Positions 1 to 9,405 of a stretch of 64,000 nucleotides of DNA are shown piece after piece. The notes beneath the pieces were generated by a model. The model was not told where the DNA came from. It did no database searches and saw only the letters and a list, made by a program, of their open reading frames with translations. A program made the position numbers and the translations under genes. This stretch comes from Listeria grandensis FSL F6-0971 (lineage in GTDB: Bacteria; Bacillota; Bacilli; Lactobacillales; Listeriaceae), in assembly GCF_000525835.1 (NCBI RefSeq), contig NZ_AODD01000005.1, positions 1 to 64,000 of the forward strand, in the 5' to 3' direction. Position 1 is the stretch's first letter. Every line of letters begins with the position of its first letter.

Positions 1-1246
1 GCCCTTAAAAACTGCCGATTCAGGTTACCTTACTCGTCGTTTGGTTGACGTGGCGCAAGATGTTATCATTCGTGAATACGATTGTGGCACCGACCGTGGA
101 CTTGAAATCCAAGCTATCCGTGAAGGTACTGAAATCATCGAAGCACTGGAAGAACGTTTGGAAGGTCGCTATGCTCGTAAATCGATCAGACACCCAGAAA
201 CAGGCGAAGTTATCGTTGCTGAAAATGACCTGATTACGGAAGAGAAATCCCGTCGTGTCGTTGAAGCAGGTATCGAACAAGTAACGATCCGTTCTGCGTT
301 TACATGTAACACGAAACATGGTGTATGTAAGAAATGTTACGGTAAAAACTTGGCAACAGGAACAGAAGTCGAAGTCGGAGAAGCCGTTGGCATTATCGCC
401 GCGCAATCTATCGGGGAACCAGGTACACAGCTTACAATGCGTACGTTCCATACAGGTGGGGTAGCCGGAGACGATATCACGCAAGGTCTTCCACGTATTC
501 AAGAGATTTTTGAAGCCCGTAATCCTAAGGGTCAAGCGATTATTACCGAAGTTGAAGGGGAAGTTGTTTCTATTGAAGAAGCGCGTGACCGTCAACAAGA
601 AATCGTGATACAAGGTAAAGATGAAGACCGTCGTAGCTACAGTATTCCATATACTGCTCGCCTTCGCGTCAAAATCGGAGACATTGTTGATCGTGGAGAG
701 GCACTGACAGAAGGTTCGATCGATCCGAAAGCATTGATCCGCGTTCGTGACGTCCTTTCCGTACAAGAATATCTACTTGCTGAGGTACAAAAAGTTTACC
801 GGATGCAAGGGGTTGAAATCGGCGATAAACACGTTGAGGTTATGGTTCGTCAAATGTTGCGTAAAATCCGCGTAATGGACACTGGTGATACAAACATCTT
901 GCCAGGAACATTAATGGACGTGCATACATTTACCGAGTCAAACCGTGACGCATTACTTGCCGGCAAACAACCAGCGACTGGACGCCCAGTATTGCTAGGT
1001 ATTACAAAAGCATCCCTTGAAACAGATTCCTTCCTGTCCGCCGCATCATTCCAAGAAACAACACGTGTTCTTACAGATGCAGCAATCAAAGGTAAAACCG
1101 ACGAATTGCTCGGCTTGAAAGAAAATGTTATCTTAGGTAAGCTGATTCCGGCCGGTACTGGTATTCACCATTATCGCAAGCTGAAATCTTCTGTGCTAGG
1201 CAAAGAACAAGAAGTAGCCGATGTGGAAGAAACGACGCATATCTAA
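1..1246 (+). CDS. rpoC: RNA polymerase beta' subunit, C-terminal part (5' end outside window)
   Basis: This is the last ~415 codons of the beta' subunit of DNA-directed RNA polymerase, the core enzyme of transcription. The frame is open from base 2 ([19 protein letters not shown]) to a TAA at 1244-1246. The conserved C-terminal zinc-site cysteines are visible as [13 protein letters not shown]. They are followed by the trigger-loop/bridge region [20 protein letters not shown] and the [20 protein letters not shown] segment. The C-terminus ([23 protein letters not shown] region) is complete. It is normally the last gene of the rpoB-rpoC unit. A tandem repeat and then a terminator follow it. The only defect is truncation by the window edge. 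Confidence 0.99.
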   Translation, partial: PLKTADSGYLTRRLVDVAQDVIIREYDCGTDRGLEIQAIREGTEIIEALEERLEGRYARKSIRHPETGEVIVAENDLITEEKSRRVVEAGIEQVTIRSAFTCNTKHGVCKKCYGKNLATGTEVEVGEAVGIIAAQSIGEPGTQLTMRTFHTGGVAGDDITQGLPRIQEIFEARNPKGQAIITEVEGEVVSIEEARDRQQEIVIQGKDEDRRSYSIPYTARLRVKIGDIVDRGEALTEGSIDPKALIRVRDVLSVQEYLLAEVQKVYRMQGVEIGDKHVEVMVRQMLRKIRVMDTGDTNILPGTLMDVHTFTESNRDALLAGKQPATGRPVLLGITKASLETDSFLSAASFQETTRVLTDAAIKGKTDELLGLKENVILGKLIPAGTGIHHYRKLKSSVLGKEQEVADVEETTHI

Positions 1247-1249
1247 TTA

Positions 1250-1494
1250 GATGCTAAGCGCGCCCGTTCAGACCTGAAAGAATTTGTAGCACCCTCCGTA
1301 AAAGTCCGCTTTTGACTTTTGCGGAGGGTGTGAAAATTCCGAAGGTTTGGCGCGCGAAGCTCGATAGAAAGTAGATGCTGAACGCGCCCGTCAGGACTGA
1401 AAGAACTTGGAGCCGCCGCAGTAAAAATCCGCTTTTGATTTTTGCGAAGGGGGTGAAAACTTCGAAGGCCTGGCACGCGAAGCTCGATTAAAAA
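1250..1494. repeat. Two tandem imperfect 124-bp repeats with internal hairpins
   Basis: Copy 1 starts GATGCTAAGCGCGCCCG at 1250 and copy 2 starts GATGCTGAACGCGCCCG at 1374. Both end in GCGAAGCTCGAT. Copy 1 contains a 17-bp near-perfect stem (1290-1306 with 1314-1330, loop CGCTTTT). Copy 2 keeps only part of this stem. The unit carries no convincing gene. A reverse-strand open frame crosses both copies but has no ribosome binding site and simply mirrors the repeat. It could be a dispersed intergenic repeat family or a processed/attenuating element at the end of the rpoBC transcript. Confidence 0.75.
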
Positions 1495-1502
1495 CATGAA
1501 GA

Positions 1503-1539
1503 GTCACCTCCGAATCAATTTTTCGCAGGTGGCTTTTTT
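1503..1539 (+). terminator. Intrinsic terminator of the rpoBC unit
   Basis: GTCACCT (1503-1509) pairs with AGGTGGC (1527-1533) and is followed directly by TTTTTT. It lies after the tandem repeats, so the repeats would be part of the rpoC transcript. Confidence 0.8.
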
Positions 1540-1594
1540 AATTGTAATGAATGGTGTAAAATAAAGAAGGATACGAAAAAAGAGGTGAAAGGCT

Positions 1595-2580
1595 TTGAAA
1601 ATTGGATTGCGTACAGTGAAAACAGCTGTGGGCGCGACGCTCGCAATATTAATTGCCGAATGGTGGGGCTTAGAATACGCCGTTTCAGCAGGTTTGATAA
1701 CTGTCTTAAGCATTCAAAATACGAAAAAAGGCTCGATACAACTCGCGATACAACGAGTATATTCGACGGTTATTGCGCTTACGATATCCGCGATTTTCTT
1801 CATGTTACTCGGATTTAACGCGATTGCATTCGGGTTTTATTTACTCGTCTTTATCCCGATTGCGGCTAGATTGAAAGTAACGGACGGGATTGTGGTTAGC
1901 TCGGTGCTTGTGACGCACATTTTGGTGGAGCAGTCGCTCACTTTATTTTGGTTTACGAACGAGATGCTACTCATGGCAGTTGGTGCCGGAATTGGCATTT
2001 TACTAAACCTATATATGCCAAAAATGGATACAGAACTAAAACAGCAGCGCCAAAAAATTGAATCCGTAATGCGTCAGATTTTCTTTTGTTTTGCGCAGGA
2101 TTTGAAGCGGGAGCCGGTTTACTTAGATGAGAAGAAGTTGATTAAGCAGTTAGTGAGTATTTGACGGAGGCTAATGCGCAGTCGAAGCGCCATTTTGATA
2201 ATCAGTTGTTTGCGGATTCGCGTTATTACATAAAGTATATCGATATGCGTACGGTGCAGTTACGGGTCATCAGGCAAATGAACTTGTCGGTGCGCCAAAT
2301 TAGTATCTTGACGGAGCATGCAGGTAAAATGGCGGGCTTGGTGGAGAAGACCGCGTTATCGCTTTCGGAGCGAAATCCGGCCGAAGATTTGATTGCGGAT
2401 GTGAACGAGATGCTTGCAGACTTTCGCCAAAGCGAGTTGCCAAAAACACGGGAAGAATTTGAGGGTCGTGCGTTACTTTTTCAATTTTTGGGTGATTTAC
2501 GTTATTTATTGGAGCTAAAACGCGATTTTACGAAGCAGTTTGCAGATGATAAAGAATTGGTAAAGATTAATGCTAGTTAA
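1595..2580 (+). CDS. Aromatic acid exporter-family (ArAE-like) membrane protein, frameshifted
   Basis: The first 189 codons encode four to six hydrophobic helices typical of the small Firmicute aromatic-acid-exporter/DUF939 type proteins (MKIGLRTVKTAVGATLAILI at the start). The frame stops at 2162-2164. The remaining, mainly helical cytoplasmic half (TEANAQSKRHFDNQLFADSR onward) continues in another frame to 2580. Adding one T to the TTT at 2160-2162 restores a continuous 328-residue protein, the length I expect for this family. The second half has no ribosome binding site of its own. The start ATG at 1595 follows GAGGTGAAAGGCTTTG. I read it as one gene with a single-base sequencing deletion, though a real pseudogene cannot be excluded. 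Transport substrate is unknown. Confidence 0.75.
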
Positions 2581-2589
2581 GCATTCCTT

Positions 2590-2598
2590 TGCTATAAT
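2590..2598 (+). promoter_or_regulatory. Extended -10 promoter for the PBP gene
   Basis: TGCTATAAT is a perfect extended -10 (TGnTATAAT) 46 bases before the GTG start at 2644. No good -35 is present, as is usual for extended -10 promoters. Confidence 0.6.
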
Positions 2599-2643
2599 AA
2601 AGAAGCAATCAAAACGTGATTTTTAGAAAATGGAGGGAACAAA

Positions 2644-4674
2644 GTGCGCAGACAAAAGAAGAGTAACAAGAAATGGATTTGGATCAGCCTCATTGTTGTT
2701 TTAGTCCTTGCAGTTGGCGGAGGTGCAACCTATTATTTCATGAACAGTAGCGCTAAAAATGAAAAAATGGCCAACGAGGTTGCAGAGAATTTCACAACGA
2801 ATGTTAAAAAGCAGAATTTCACGAAGCTATCGGACGATGTGACGAAAAAATCACTGAAGGATAGTGGTTTTACGGCTAAGGAAATGGAAGCGAAATATAA
2901 AACGGTTTATACAGGAATCGATGCGCGTGACATCAAGGTTTCTGACTTGAAAGTGACATATGACGATGCCAAGAAGAATTATAAATTGGCGTATAGCCTA
3001 GAAATGACGACGACGCTTGGTAAGATGGATAAGCAGAAATATAAGGCGACTATCTCAAGTGAAGATGATGATTGGAAAGTGGACTGGAAACCGAACTTAA
3101 TTTTTCCAGGGATGGTGAAATCGGATAAGGTTCGCTTGACGACAGATGAAGCGAAACGTGGTCAGATTCAGGATCTGAACGGCAAAGGTCTCGCGATTAA
3201 TAAGAACGTGAGTGAGGCGGGGATCGTTCCGAATGATCTTGGTGAAGGCGAAGCGAAGAAGAAGAATCTGGAGGCAATCAGCAAGCAGTTCGATATTCCT
3301 GTCGCTGATCTCGAGAAGAAGCTTTCGCAAAACTGGGTGCATCCGGATACGTTTGTGCCAATTAAGGTATTGACGACAGGCTCGCCGGTTCAGATGGCTG
3401 GTGTTACCTATGCGACGATTGAAACGCGCTATTATCCGCTCAGCCAAGCGGCAGCACATTTGATCGGCTACGTTGGCGAAGTTAGTGCAGAAGACATCGG
3501 GAAGAATAAATTGCTAAACTCCGGTGATTTGATCGGAAAAGCAGGTTTGGAACGCTATTATGACAAGGCGTTGCGCGGCGTGAACGGCGGTCGTATCTTG
3601 ATTGTGAACGACGATACGAAAGAGGAAACCGTTCTACAACAAAACAAGAAAAAAGATGGCGATACAATCAAGCTCACTATTGATAGCAAGATCCAGCAGG
3701 ACACGTTCAATGCGCTAAAAGGTGAGGTTGGTTCTGCGACGATTATCAACCCTACAAACGGTAATTTAGCGGCGCTAGTCAGCTCACCGTCCTACGATAC
3801 AAACCAGATGGTAGCAGGCATTTCAAGCGAAGATTATAAGAAGTACACCGATGATAAAAAACTTCCTTTCTTAGCTCGCTATGCGACACGCTATGCACCA
3901 GGTTCTACTTTTAAAACAATCACGGCGGCAGTTGGCCTTGAAAATGGTACGACAAAACCAGATAAAGTCCGTGAAATCTCTGGTTTACAGTGGCAAAAAG
4001 ATAAATCATGGGGCAAGTATTTTGTGACGCGCGTCCATGATATTCCGAAAGTAAATATGGTCGATGCACTTGTGAACTCGGATAATATTTACTTTGCACA
4101 AGAAGGACTAGCGATGGGGACGACCAAATTCCAAGATGGCCTGAAGAAATTTGATTTTGGTGAAGAATTTGATTTACCGTTCAACATGGAATCAGCGCAA
4201 ATTTCCAACGACGGTATTAAATCAGATATTCTGCTTGCGGACACGGCCTATGGACAAGGTGAACTATTGATGTCACCAATCCAACAAGCCGTTGCCTATA
4301 CACCGTTCGCGAACAACGGTAAGATGGTCTATCCGAAATTGACGGAAACGCAGGAGACGAAGGCAGCAAAAGATTCGATGAGTGCAGGGACAGCGAATAC
4401 TGTCAAATCAGCGCTCGTTCAAGCGGTTTCCAAATCAGAAGGAACCGCGCATAAACTCCAAATCGCAGGGCACAACATCGCTGCGAAAACAGGGACTGCG
4501 GAACTGAAACAAAAACAAGGCGAAAGCGGTCTTGAAAATGGTTTCTTGTTAGCGTTTGACAGCGATAAACCAGATTACCTCGTTTTGGCCATGATTGAAG
4601 GCGTGAATGGCCGCGGTGGTAGTGGACTTGTGATTGATAAGATGAAACCAGTGATGGAGTCGTTCTATAAATAA
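2644..4674 (+). CDS. Class B penicillin-binding protein, MecA/PBP2a type transpeptidase
   Basis: A 676-residue, membrane-anchored D,D-transpeptidase that cross-links peptidoglycan. It has one N-terminal membrane anchor (about residues 8-32), then an NTF2-like MecA_N domain (about 38-150), a PBP dimerisation/allosteric domain (about 155-330) and the C-terminal transpeptidase domain. The three penicillin-binding motifs are all present: S421-T-F-K424 (active serine), S479-D-N481 and K615-T-G617. Start is GTG at 2644, preceded by GGAGGG at 2631. Listeria carries such a MecA-like PBP (Lmo0441/PBPB3 type) as one of its intrinsic low-affinity PBPs, so a role in beta-lactam tolerance is plausible but not shown here. 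It has its own promoter and terminator and is monocistronic. Confidence 0.93.
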   Translation: MRRQKKSNKKWIWISLIVVLVLAVGGGATYYFMNSSAKNEKMANEVAENFTTNVKKQNFTKLSDDVTKKSLKDSGFTAKEMEAKYKTVYTGIDARDIKVSDLKVTYDDAKKNYKLAYSLEMTTTLGKMDKQKYKATISSEDDDWKVDWKPNLIFPGMVKSDKVRLTTDEAKRGQIQDLNGKGLAINKNVSEAGIVPNDLGEGEAKKKNLEAISKQFDIPVADLEKKLSQNWVHPDTFVPIKVLTTGSPVQMAGVTYATIETRYYPLSQAAAHLIGYVGEVSAEDIGKNKLLNSGDLIGKAGLERYYDKALRGVNGGRILIVNDDTKEETVLQQNKKKDGDTIKLTIDSKIQQDTFNALKGEVGSATIINPTNGNLAALVSSPSYDTNQMVAGISSEDYKKYTDDKKLPFLARYATRYAPGSTFKTITAAVGLENGTTKPDKVREISGLQWQKDKSWGKYFVTRVHDIPKVNMVDALVNSDNIYFAQEGLAMGTTKFQDGLKKFDFGEEFDLPFNMESAQISNDGIKSDILLADTAYGQGELLMSPIQQAVAYTPFANNGKMVYPKLTETQETKAAKDSMSAGTANTVKSALVQAVSKSEGTAHKLQIAGHNIAAKTGTAELKQKQGESGLENGFLLAFDSDKPDYLVLAMIEGVNGRGGSGLVIDKMKPVMESFYK

Positions 4675-4680
4675 GCAGAG

Positions 4681-4718
4681 AAGCTTGAGAGGTCTATGTG
4701 ACTTTTCAGGCTTTTTTT
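4681..4718 (+). terminator. Intrinsic terminator after the PBP gene
   Basis: AAGCTTGAGAGG (4681-4692) pairs, with G-U wobbles, with CTTTTCAGGCTT (4702-4713), followed by TTTTT. Confidence 0.8.
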
Positions 4719-4728
4719 GTGTAATTAC

Positions 4729-4757
4729 TTTACTTTCCTTTTTAAGCGGGGTATAAT
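4729..4757 (+). promoter_or_regulatory. SigA-type promoter of the amidotransferase gene
   Basis: TTTACT (-35, 4729-4734), 17-bp spacer, TATAAT (-10, 4752-4757). Transcription would start about 45 bases before the gene. Confidence 0.65.
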
Positions 4758-4812
4758 GAGTAAAATATTAATTCCGAGTAAATAGATGCGAATTAAAAAG
4801 GAGGCGAAGCGG

Positions 4813-5595
4813 ATGACTGCAATTATTGGTATTTCGGCAGCGGAACTGGCAGAACAAGTCCCAAATACGATTTCCCGCAATGGAACTTATGTTGGTGGAG
4901 ATTACGTATCGGTTATTGCGAAAAGCGGAGCAGCACCATTTGTTATTCCGGTTACAGATACGGGACTTGCGGCGACTTTTGTGAATCAGATGGATGGGCT
5001 TATTTTATCCGGCGGTCAGGATGTTTCGCCAGCTCTTTACGGCGCGTTACCTCAAGCGAAACTCGGCGTCACCTCGATTGCTCGTGATATATTCGAACTG
5101 GCCCTTTTAAAAGAAACACTGGCGCAAAAGAAGCCAGTACTGGCAATTTGCCGCGGGGCTCAGCTACTGAACATCGCATTTGGAGGAACGCTTCATCAAG
5201 ACACTAGTTACGTCAGAAATGCGAATTTAGAGCATATGCAACAAGACCAAGCGACAAGAGCGACGCATAGAATCCAGATTGAAAAAAATTCCCAACTTTA
5301 CAGCATTCTTGGAAGCACAGCGCAAGTCAATTCATTCCATCATCAAGCTGTCGATATATTGGGTGCTGGCTTAAAAATCACTGCAACTGCCCCAGACGGC
5401 GTTGTGGAAGCCATTGAAAAGCCTGGCGTCCCATTCGTTATTGGCGTCCAGTGGCACCCAGAACTAATCGCTGAAAATGATATCGGGATGCAACGTATGT
5501 TCCAAGAATTCGTGAAAAGCGCCGAACGCGGTAGCATCAAGCAAATCTACAATGCACCACCCATACATTTGAAAAAGAGAGCTACATTACGTTAG
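4813..5595 (+). CDS. Gamma-glutamyl-GABA hydrolase-like class I glutamine amidotransferase (peptidase C26)
   Basis: A 260-residue cytoplasmic protein of the PuuD/peptidase C26 family, which hydrolyses gamma-glutamyl amide bonds such as gamma-glutamyl-GABA. The catalytic triad is visible: nucleophile C113 in the elbow LAICRGAQLLN, H215 and E217 in GVQWHPE. The oxyanion-region motif DGLILSGGQDV lies near residue 60. The start at 4813 is chosen because AAGGAGG at 4798-4804 is correctly spaced for it. An earlier in-frame ATG at 4786 lies upstream of that site. Substrate cannot be fixed from sequence; no polyamine pathway genes are adjacent. It is followed 18 bases later by a small secreted-peptide gene. 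Confidence 0.88.
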   Translation: MTAIIGISAAELAEQVPNTISRNGTYVGGDYVSVIAKSGAAPFVIPVTDTGLAATFVNQMDGLILSGGQDVSPALYGALPQAKLGVTSIARDIFELALLKETLAQKKPVLAICRGAQLLNIAFGGTLHQDTSYVRNANLEHMQQDQATRATHRIQIEKNSQLYSILGSTAQVNSFHHQAVDILGAGLKITATAPDGVVEAIEKPGVPFVIGVQWHPELIAENDIGMQRMFQEFVKSAERGSIKQIYNAPPIHLKKRATLR

Positions 5596-5613
5596 CAAAA
5601 GAGAGGAAATGAC

Positions 5614-5774
5614 ATGAAAAAAGGATGCTTATTTCGATGATTGTGCTGCTAGGAGCTGTTATCGCACCATTCTATCAAGGCGCAACAGCCTACTTGTTAG
5701 CTCCTAGCGTGAAGGGCGTTCCAATCTATCCGTTTGGCAGAAATATCTCTTACCGGCTAGCCTTACGTCGATAA
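5614..5774 (+). CDS. Small putative secreted/membrane peptide, frameshifted near its start
   Basis: GAGAGGAAATGAC precedes an ATG at 5614 whose frame stops after eight codons. Adding one A to the AAAAAA run at 5617-5622 joins it to a second frame that runs to TAA at 5772-5774. The result is a ~53-residue peptide starting MKKRMLISMIVLLGAV and ending in Arg-Arg. It has a basic N-terminus, a hydrophobic core and a possible signal-peptidase site after an Ala-Thr-Ala. The mature part would be about 30 residues (contains VKGVPIYPFGRNISY). I do not recognise a family. A translation start at the internal ATG 5637 (45 codons) is possible without any correction, but it lacks a ribosome binding site. 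Candidates are a signalling peptide, a small membrane protein or a toxin-like peptide. Function unknown. Confidence 0.45.
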
Positions 5775-5788
5775 GTAAGAAAGATTGA

Positions 5789-5838
5789 AGAATAGTTACA
5801 ATGGCCGTATCCAAACGACTGTTTTAGCTATTCTTTTC
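5789..5838 (+). terminator. Probable terminator before the str operon
   Basis: AGAATAG (5789-5795) pairs with CTATTCT (5828-5834), followed by TTTCT. The loop is long (32 nt) and holds a smaller AAAC/GTTT stem, so the call is moderate. Confidence 0.45.
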
Positions 5839-5864
5839 TATAATAACAAACCCAACCAAAACGC

Positions 5865-5894
5865 TTGACAATCCACTAATAAGAATGGTACTAT
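5865..5894 (+). promoter_or_regulatory. Promoter of the str operon (rpsL)
   Basis: TTGACA (5865-5870), 18-bp spacer, TACTAT (5889-5894). A leader of about 140 bases follows. Confidence 0.75.
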
Positions 5895-5904
5895 ATCCAA
5901 GGTG

Positions 5905-6037
5905 CCTCTTCCGTCGTGGCGAGGTATAGAAAATAGAAGCTGTTGTTAGGATTATCCTATCAGCAATTTTATTTTAAAGAAAAAATGAACCACCTGGATG
6001 TGTGGCTCTAGAAAAATCGGAAGGAGGAAACCAAAAA
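5905..6037 (+). promoter_or_regulatory. Structured leader of rpsL
   Basis: Between the promoter and rpsL there is no gene. The segment 5940-5967 folds as a hairpin (GTTAGGA with TCCTATC around TTA, extended by a second short helix) followed by TTTTATTTT. That looks like an attenuator or processing site. Ribosomal protein autoregulation in the str operon is known in bacteria, but its site in Listeria is not something I can assign from this sequence. Confidence 0.35.
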
Positions 6038-6451
6038 ATGCCTACAATTAATCAATTAGTTCGCAAACCGCGTCAATCTAAAACTAAGAAATCAGATTCT
6101 CCAGCACTTAACAAAGGCCTAAATACTTTCAGAAGATCATTAACTGACGTATCATCTCCACAGAAACGTGGTGTATGTACTCGTGTTGGTACAATGACTC
6201 CGAAGAAACCTAACTCGGCGCTTCGTAAGTACGCTCGTGTACGTTTGACTAACGGACTTGAAGTAACTGCTTATATCCCAGGTATCGGACATAACCTACA
6301 AGAACATAGTGTTGTACTTATTCGTGGTGGACGTGTTAAAGATTTACCGGGGGTACGTTATCATATCGTACGTGGTGCTCTAGATACAGCTGGTGTTGAA
6401 AATAGAGGACAAAGCCGTTCTAAATACGGAACGAAAAAACCTAAAAAATAA
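6038..6451 (+). CDS. rpsL: 30S ribosomal protein S12
   Basis: 137-residue S12, a decoding-centre protein of the small subunit. The conserved [16 protein letters not shown] and [16 protein letters not shown] loops are intact. The lysine that is changed in classical streptomycin-resistant mutants is wild-type in both loops. Start at 6038 follows AAGGAGG (6021-6027); an upstream in-frame start at 6002 precedes that site and is unlikely. First gene of rpsL-rpsG-fusA-tuf. Unlike the rest of the operon, the gap to rpsG is 208 bases and holds a repeat element. Confidence 0.99.
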   Translation: MPTINQLVRKPRQSKTKKSDSPALNKGLNTFRRSLTDVSSPQKRGVCTRVGTMTPKKPNSALRKYARVRLTNGLEVTAYIPGIGHNLQEHSVVLIRGGRVKDLPGVRYHIVRGALDTAGVENRGQSRSKYGTKKPKK

Positions 6452-6501
6452 ACTAAACGAAATGCTGAAAAATATTCATTATCGTGACTTATCGCCAAAC
6501 T

Positions 6502-6622
6502 TAGTGTGTTGACAAATGCTTAGTTTCTAGGCAAAGTCGAGCACGGAAGCGGAGCGTACTGGTGTACGTGAGCATCGGAGCGGAGATTTTAACGACGAAA
6601 ATGAGTGTTTGTCAGCGCACCG
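6502..6622 (+). repeat. MITE-like repeat, copy 1 (between rpsL and rpsG)
   Basis: About 121 bp bounded by imperfect inverted ends: TAGTGTGTTGACAAAT at 6502-6517, and GTTTGTCAGCGCACCG at 6607-6622. The interior (TGCTTAGTTTCTAGGCA and AAGCGGAGCGTACTGGTG...TTTAACGACGAAAATGAG) matches, in reverse orientation, a second element at 42586-42777. It lies inside the str operon transcript, where it would fold into a long imperfect hairpin before rpsG. No coding capacity. It could be a non-autonomous mobile element or a Listeria-family repeat. Confidence 0.75.
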
Positions 6623-6659
6623 AACAAAAAAATCTTACTCTTTGAAAGGAGGATATCCA

Positions 6660-7130
6660 ATGCCTCGTAAAGGTCCTGTTGCTAAACGTGACGTATTACC
6701 AGATCCGATGTACAATTCGAAATTGGTAACTCGTCTAATCAATAAACTTATGATTGATGGTAAACGCGGAAAAGCGCAAACTATCATTTATTCTGCTTTT
6801 GATATCATCGCGCAAGAAAGTGGAAAAGACCCTATGGAAGTATTTGACGAAGCAATCAAAAACATCATGCCAGTTCTTGAAGTAAAAGCTCGCCGTGTTG
6901 GTGGTGCTAACTATCAAGTTCCGATTGAAGTTCGTGCTGATCGTCGTACAACGCTAGGTCTACGTTGGTTAGTTAACTATTCACGTCTACGTGGAGAGAA
7001 AACTATGGTAGAACGTCTTGCACACGAAATTCTTGATGCATCTAACAATGCCGGAGCTTCCGTTAAGAAACGTGAAGATACGCATAAAATGGCAGATGCA
7101 AACAGAGCATTCGCTCACTATCGCTGGTAA
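6660..7130 (+). CDS. rpsG: 30S ribosomal protein S7
   Basis: 156-residue S7, primary 16S rRNA binder that nucleates assembly of the 30S head. It starts [16 protein letters not shown] at 6660 after GAAAGGAGG (6644-6652) and ends [14 protein letters not shown], the normal length. S7 is the usual autoregulator of the str operon. A repeat element ends only 37 bases upstream, so the native rpsL-rpsG spacer has been remodelled. Confidence 0.99.
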   Translation: MPRKGPVAKRDVLPDPMYNSKLVTRLINKLMIDGKRGKAQTIIYSAFDIIAQESGKDPMEVFDEAIKNIMPVLEVKARRVGGANYQVPIEVRADRRTTLGLRWLVNYSRLRGEKTMVERLAHEILDASNNAGASVKKREDTHKMADANRAFAHYRW

Positions 7131-7204
7131 GATCTATCTTATCCGCACGACTAGGTCGACAATTGTCGCCTAACTAAATCGTAATAATGGAAGGAGAAAT
7201 ACCC

Positions 7205-9295
7205 ATGGCTAGAGAGTTCTCCTTAGAAAAGACGCGTAATATTGGTATTATGGCTCATATTGATGCTGGTAAAACCACTACTACAGAGCGTATCCTTTTC
7301 TATACAGGGCGTATTCATAAAATTGGTGAAACACATGAAGGTGCATCCCAAATGGACTGGATGGAACAAGAACAAGAACGTGGTATCACGATCACATCTG
7401 CTGCGACAACTGCGCAATGGAAAGGTCACCGCGTAAACATTATCGATACACCAGGACACGTAGATTTCACTGTTGAAGTTGAACGTTCCCTTCGTGTATT
7501 AGATGGTGCTGTTGCCGTTCTAGATGCACAATCAGGTGTTGAGCCACAAACCGAAACAGTTTGGCGCCAAGCAACTACTTACGGGGTTCCTCGTGTAGTA
7601 TTTGTTAACAAAATGGATAAAATCGGTGCTGACTTCTTGTATTCAGTAGGTACATTACATGACCGTCTGGATGCAAACGCACACCCAATCCAATTACCAA
7701 TCGGTGCGGAAGATACTTTTGAAGGCATTATTGACTTAGTTGAGATGAACGCTTTGTATTATCTTGATGATGTAGGAAATGACCCTGAAATTCGTGAAAT
7801 CCCAGCTGATTTAAAAGAGCTTGCTGACGAATATCGCGGCAAACTTGTTGAGGCTGTTGCTGATTTAGATGAAGATCTAATGATGAAATACCTTGAAGGT
7901 GAAGAGCCTACAAAAGAAGAATTGAAAGCGGCAATCCGTAAAGGAACGCTAGCTGTTGAATTCTACCCTGTTGTATGTGGTACAGCATTCAAAAACAAAG
8001 GTGTTCAACCGATGCTTGATGCCGTACTAGATTACCTTCCAGCGCCAACTGATGTTGCTGCTATTAAAGGTATTTTACCAGATACAGAAGAAGAAGCGGA
8101 ACGTCATCCTGATGATAACGAACCATTCTCTTCTCTTGCGTTTAAAGTTATGACTGACCCTTACGTTGGTCGTCTTACTTTCTTCCGCGTTTACTCAGGT
8201 ACTCTGAACTCAGGTTCTTACGTTCAAAACTCCTCTAAAGGTAAACGTGAACGTGTTGGACGTATCCTTCAAATGCACGCGAATCACCGTGAAGAGATTT
8301 CGATCGTTTACTGTGGCGATATCGCTGCTGCTGTTGGTTTGAAAGACACAACTACTGGGGACACGCTATGTGATGAAAAGCAACAAATCATCTTGGAGTC
8401 CATGGAATTCCCAGAACCAGTTATCTCGGTTGCTATTGAGCCTAAATCAAAAGCCGATCAAGATAAAATGGGTCAAGCTCTTGCAAAACTTGCAGAAGAA
8501 GATCCAACATTCCGTACAGAGACGGACCAAGAAACTGGTCAAACAATCATCTCTGGTATGGGTGAGCTTCACTTAGACATCCTTGTAGACCGTATGCGTC
8601 GTGAGTTCAAGGTAGAAGCTAACGTGGGTGATCCACAGGTTTCTTACCGTGAAACATTCCGCCAATCTGCCCAAGTCGAAGGTAAATTCGTTCGTCAATC
8701 CGGTGGTCGTGGACAATATGGTCACGTTTGGATCGAATTTGGTCCTAACGAAGAAGGAAAAGGCTTTGAGTTCGAGAACGCTATCGTTGGTGGTGTTGTT
8801 CCACGTGAATACATCCCAGCAGTTCAAGCAGGTCTTGAAGGCGCACTAGGAAATGGTGTACTTGCAGGATACCCGCTAATCGATATTAAAGCGAAATTAT
8901 ATGACGGATCTTACCATGATGTCGATTCCAATGAAATGGCCTTTAAAGTGGCTGCTTCTATGGCTCTTCGTAACGCGGCTAAGAAATGTAGTCCTGTCAT
9001 CTTGGAACCAATGATGAATGTTGAAGTAATTGTACCTGAGGATTACCTTGGAGACATTATGGGTAACATCACATCTCGTCGTGGTCGCGTAGATGGTATG
9101 GAAGCACGCGGTAACGCTCAAGTTGTTCGTGCCTTCGTTCCACTTGCAAACATGTTTGGTTACGCTACGTACCTGCGTTCAAGTACGCAAGGTCGCGGAG
9201 TTTACACTATGCAGTTTGACCACTATGAAGAAGTTCCAAAATCCGTTGGTGAAGAGATTATCAAAGCCAATGGCGGCAATAATAAAGAGGATTAA
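7205..9295 (+). CDS. fusA: Translation elongation factor G
   Basis: 696-residue GTPase that drives ribosomal translocation. G1 motif [16 protein letters not shown]3 DTPGHVDF and G4 NKMDK are all present, followed by domains II-V ending in a [15 protein letters not shown] segment. Start ATG at 7205 follows AAGGAG at 7191-7196. It is full length and uncorrupted. The 74-base rpsG-fusA gap carries a short inverted repeat (GGTCGACAATTGTCGCC). Confidence 0.99.
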   Translation: MAREFSLEKTRNIGIMAHIDAGKTTTTERILFYTGRIHKIGETHEGASQMDWMEQEQERGITITSAATTAQWKGHRVNIIDTPGHVDFTVEVERSLRVLDGAVAVLDAQSGVEPQTETVWRQATTYGVPRVVFVNKMDKIGADFLYSVGTLHDRLDANAHPIQLPIGAEDTFEGIIDLVEMNALYYLDDVGNDPEIREIPADLKELADEYRGKLVEAVADLDEDLMMKYLEGEEPTKEELKAAIRKGTLAVEFYPVVCGTAFKNKGVQPMLDAVLDYLPAPTDVAAIKGILPDTEEEAERHPDDNEPFSSLAFKVMTDPYVGRLTFFRVYSGTLNSGSYVQNSSKGKRERVGRILQMHANHREEISIVYCGDIAAAVGLKDTTTGDTLCDEKQQIILESMEFPEPVISVAIEPKSKADQDKMGQALAKLAEEDPTFRTETDQETGQTIISGMGELHLDILVDRMRREFKVEANVGDPQVSYRETFRQSAQVEGKFVRQSGGRGQYGHVWIEFGPNEEGKGFEFENAIVGGVVPREYIPAVQAGLEGALGNGVLAGYPLIDIKAKLYDGSYHDVDSNEMAFKVAASMALRNAAKKCSPVILEPMMNVEVIVPEDYLGDIMGNITSRRGRVDGMEARGNAQVVRAFVPLANMFGYATYLRSSTQGRGVYTMQFDHYEEVPKSVGEEIIKANGGNNKED

Positions 9296-9405
9296 TTGCA
9301 ATTCTGCTCTAAATCCTGTATAACTACAAGTAACGAGATTCGCGCAGATTCATATTCCGCGTGTTATCAATAATTTTTTTAAAACATTAAGGAGGAAATA
9401 TTAAA

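Noticed and set aside
20-766. Long open frame on the minus strand across rpoC
   Set aside because: It is the antisense shadow of a highly conserved gene, with no ribosome binding site and no recognisable protein.
1243-1497. 84-codon minus-strand frame spanning the tandem repeats
   Set aside because: It has no ribosome binding site. Its two similar halves only reflect the DNA repeat, and it would be antisense to the rpoC 3' region.
6038-6451. Streptomycin-resistance changes in S12
   Set aside because: The two loops ([13 protein letters not shown] and [12 protein letters not shown]) carry the wild-type lysines.
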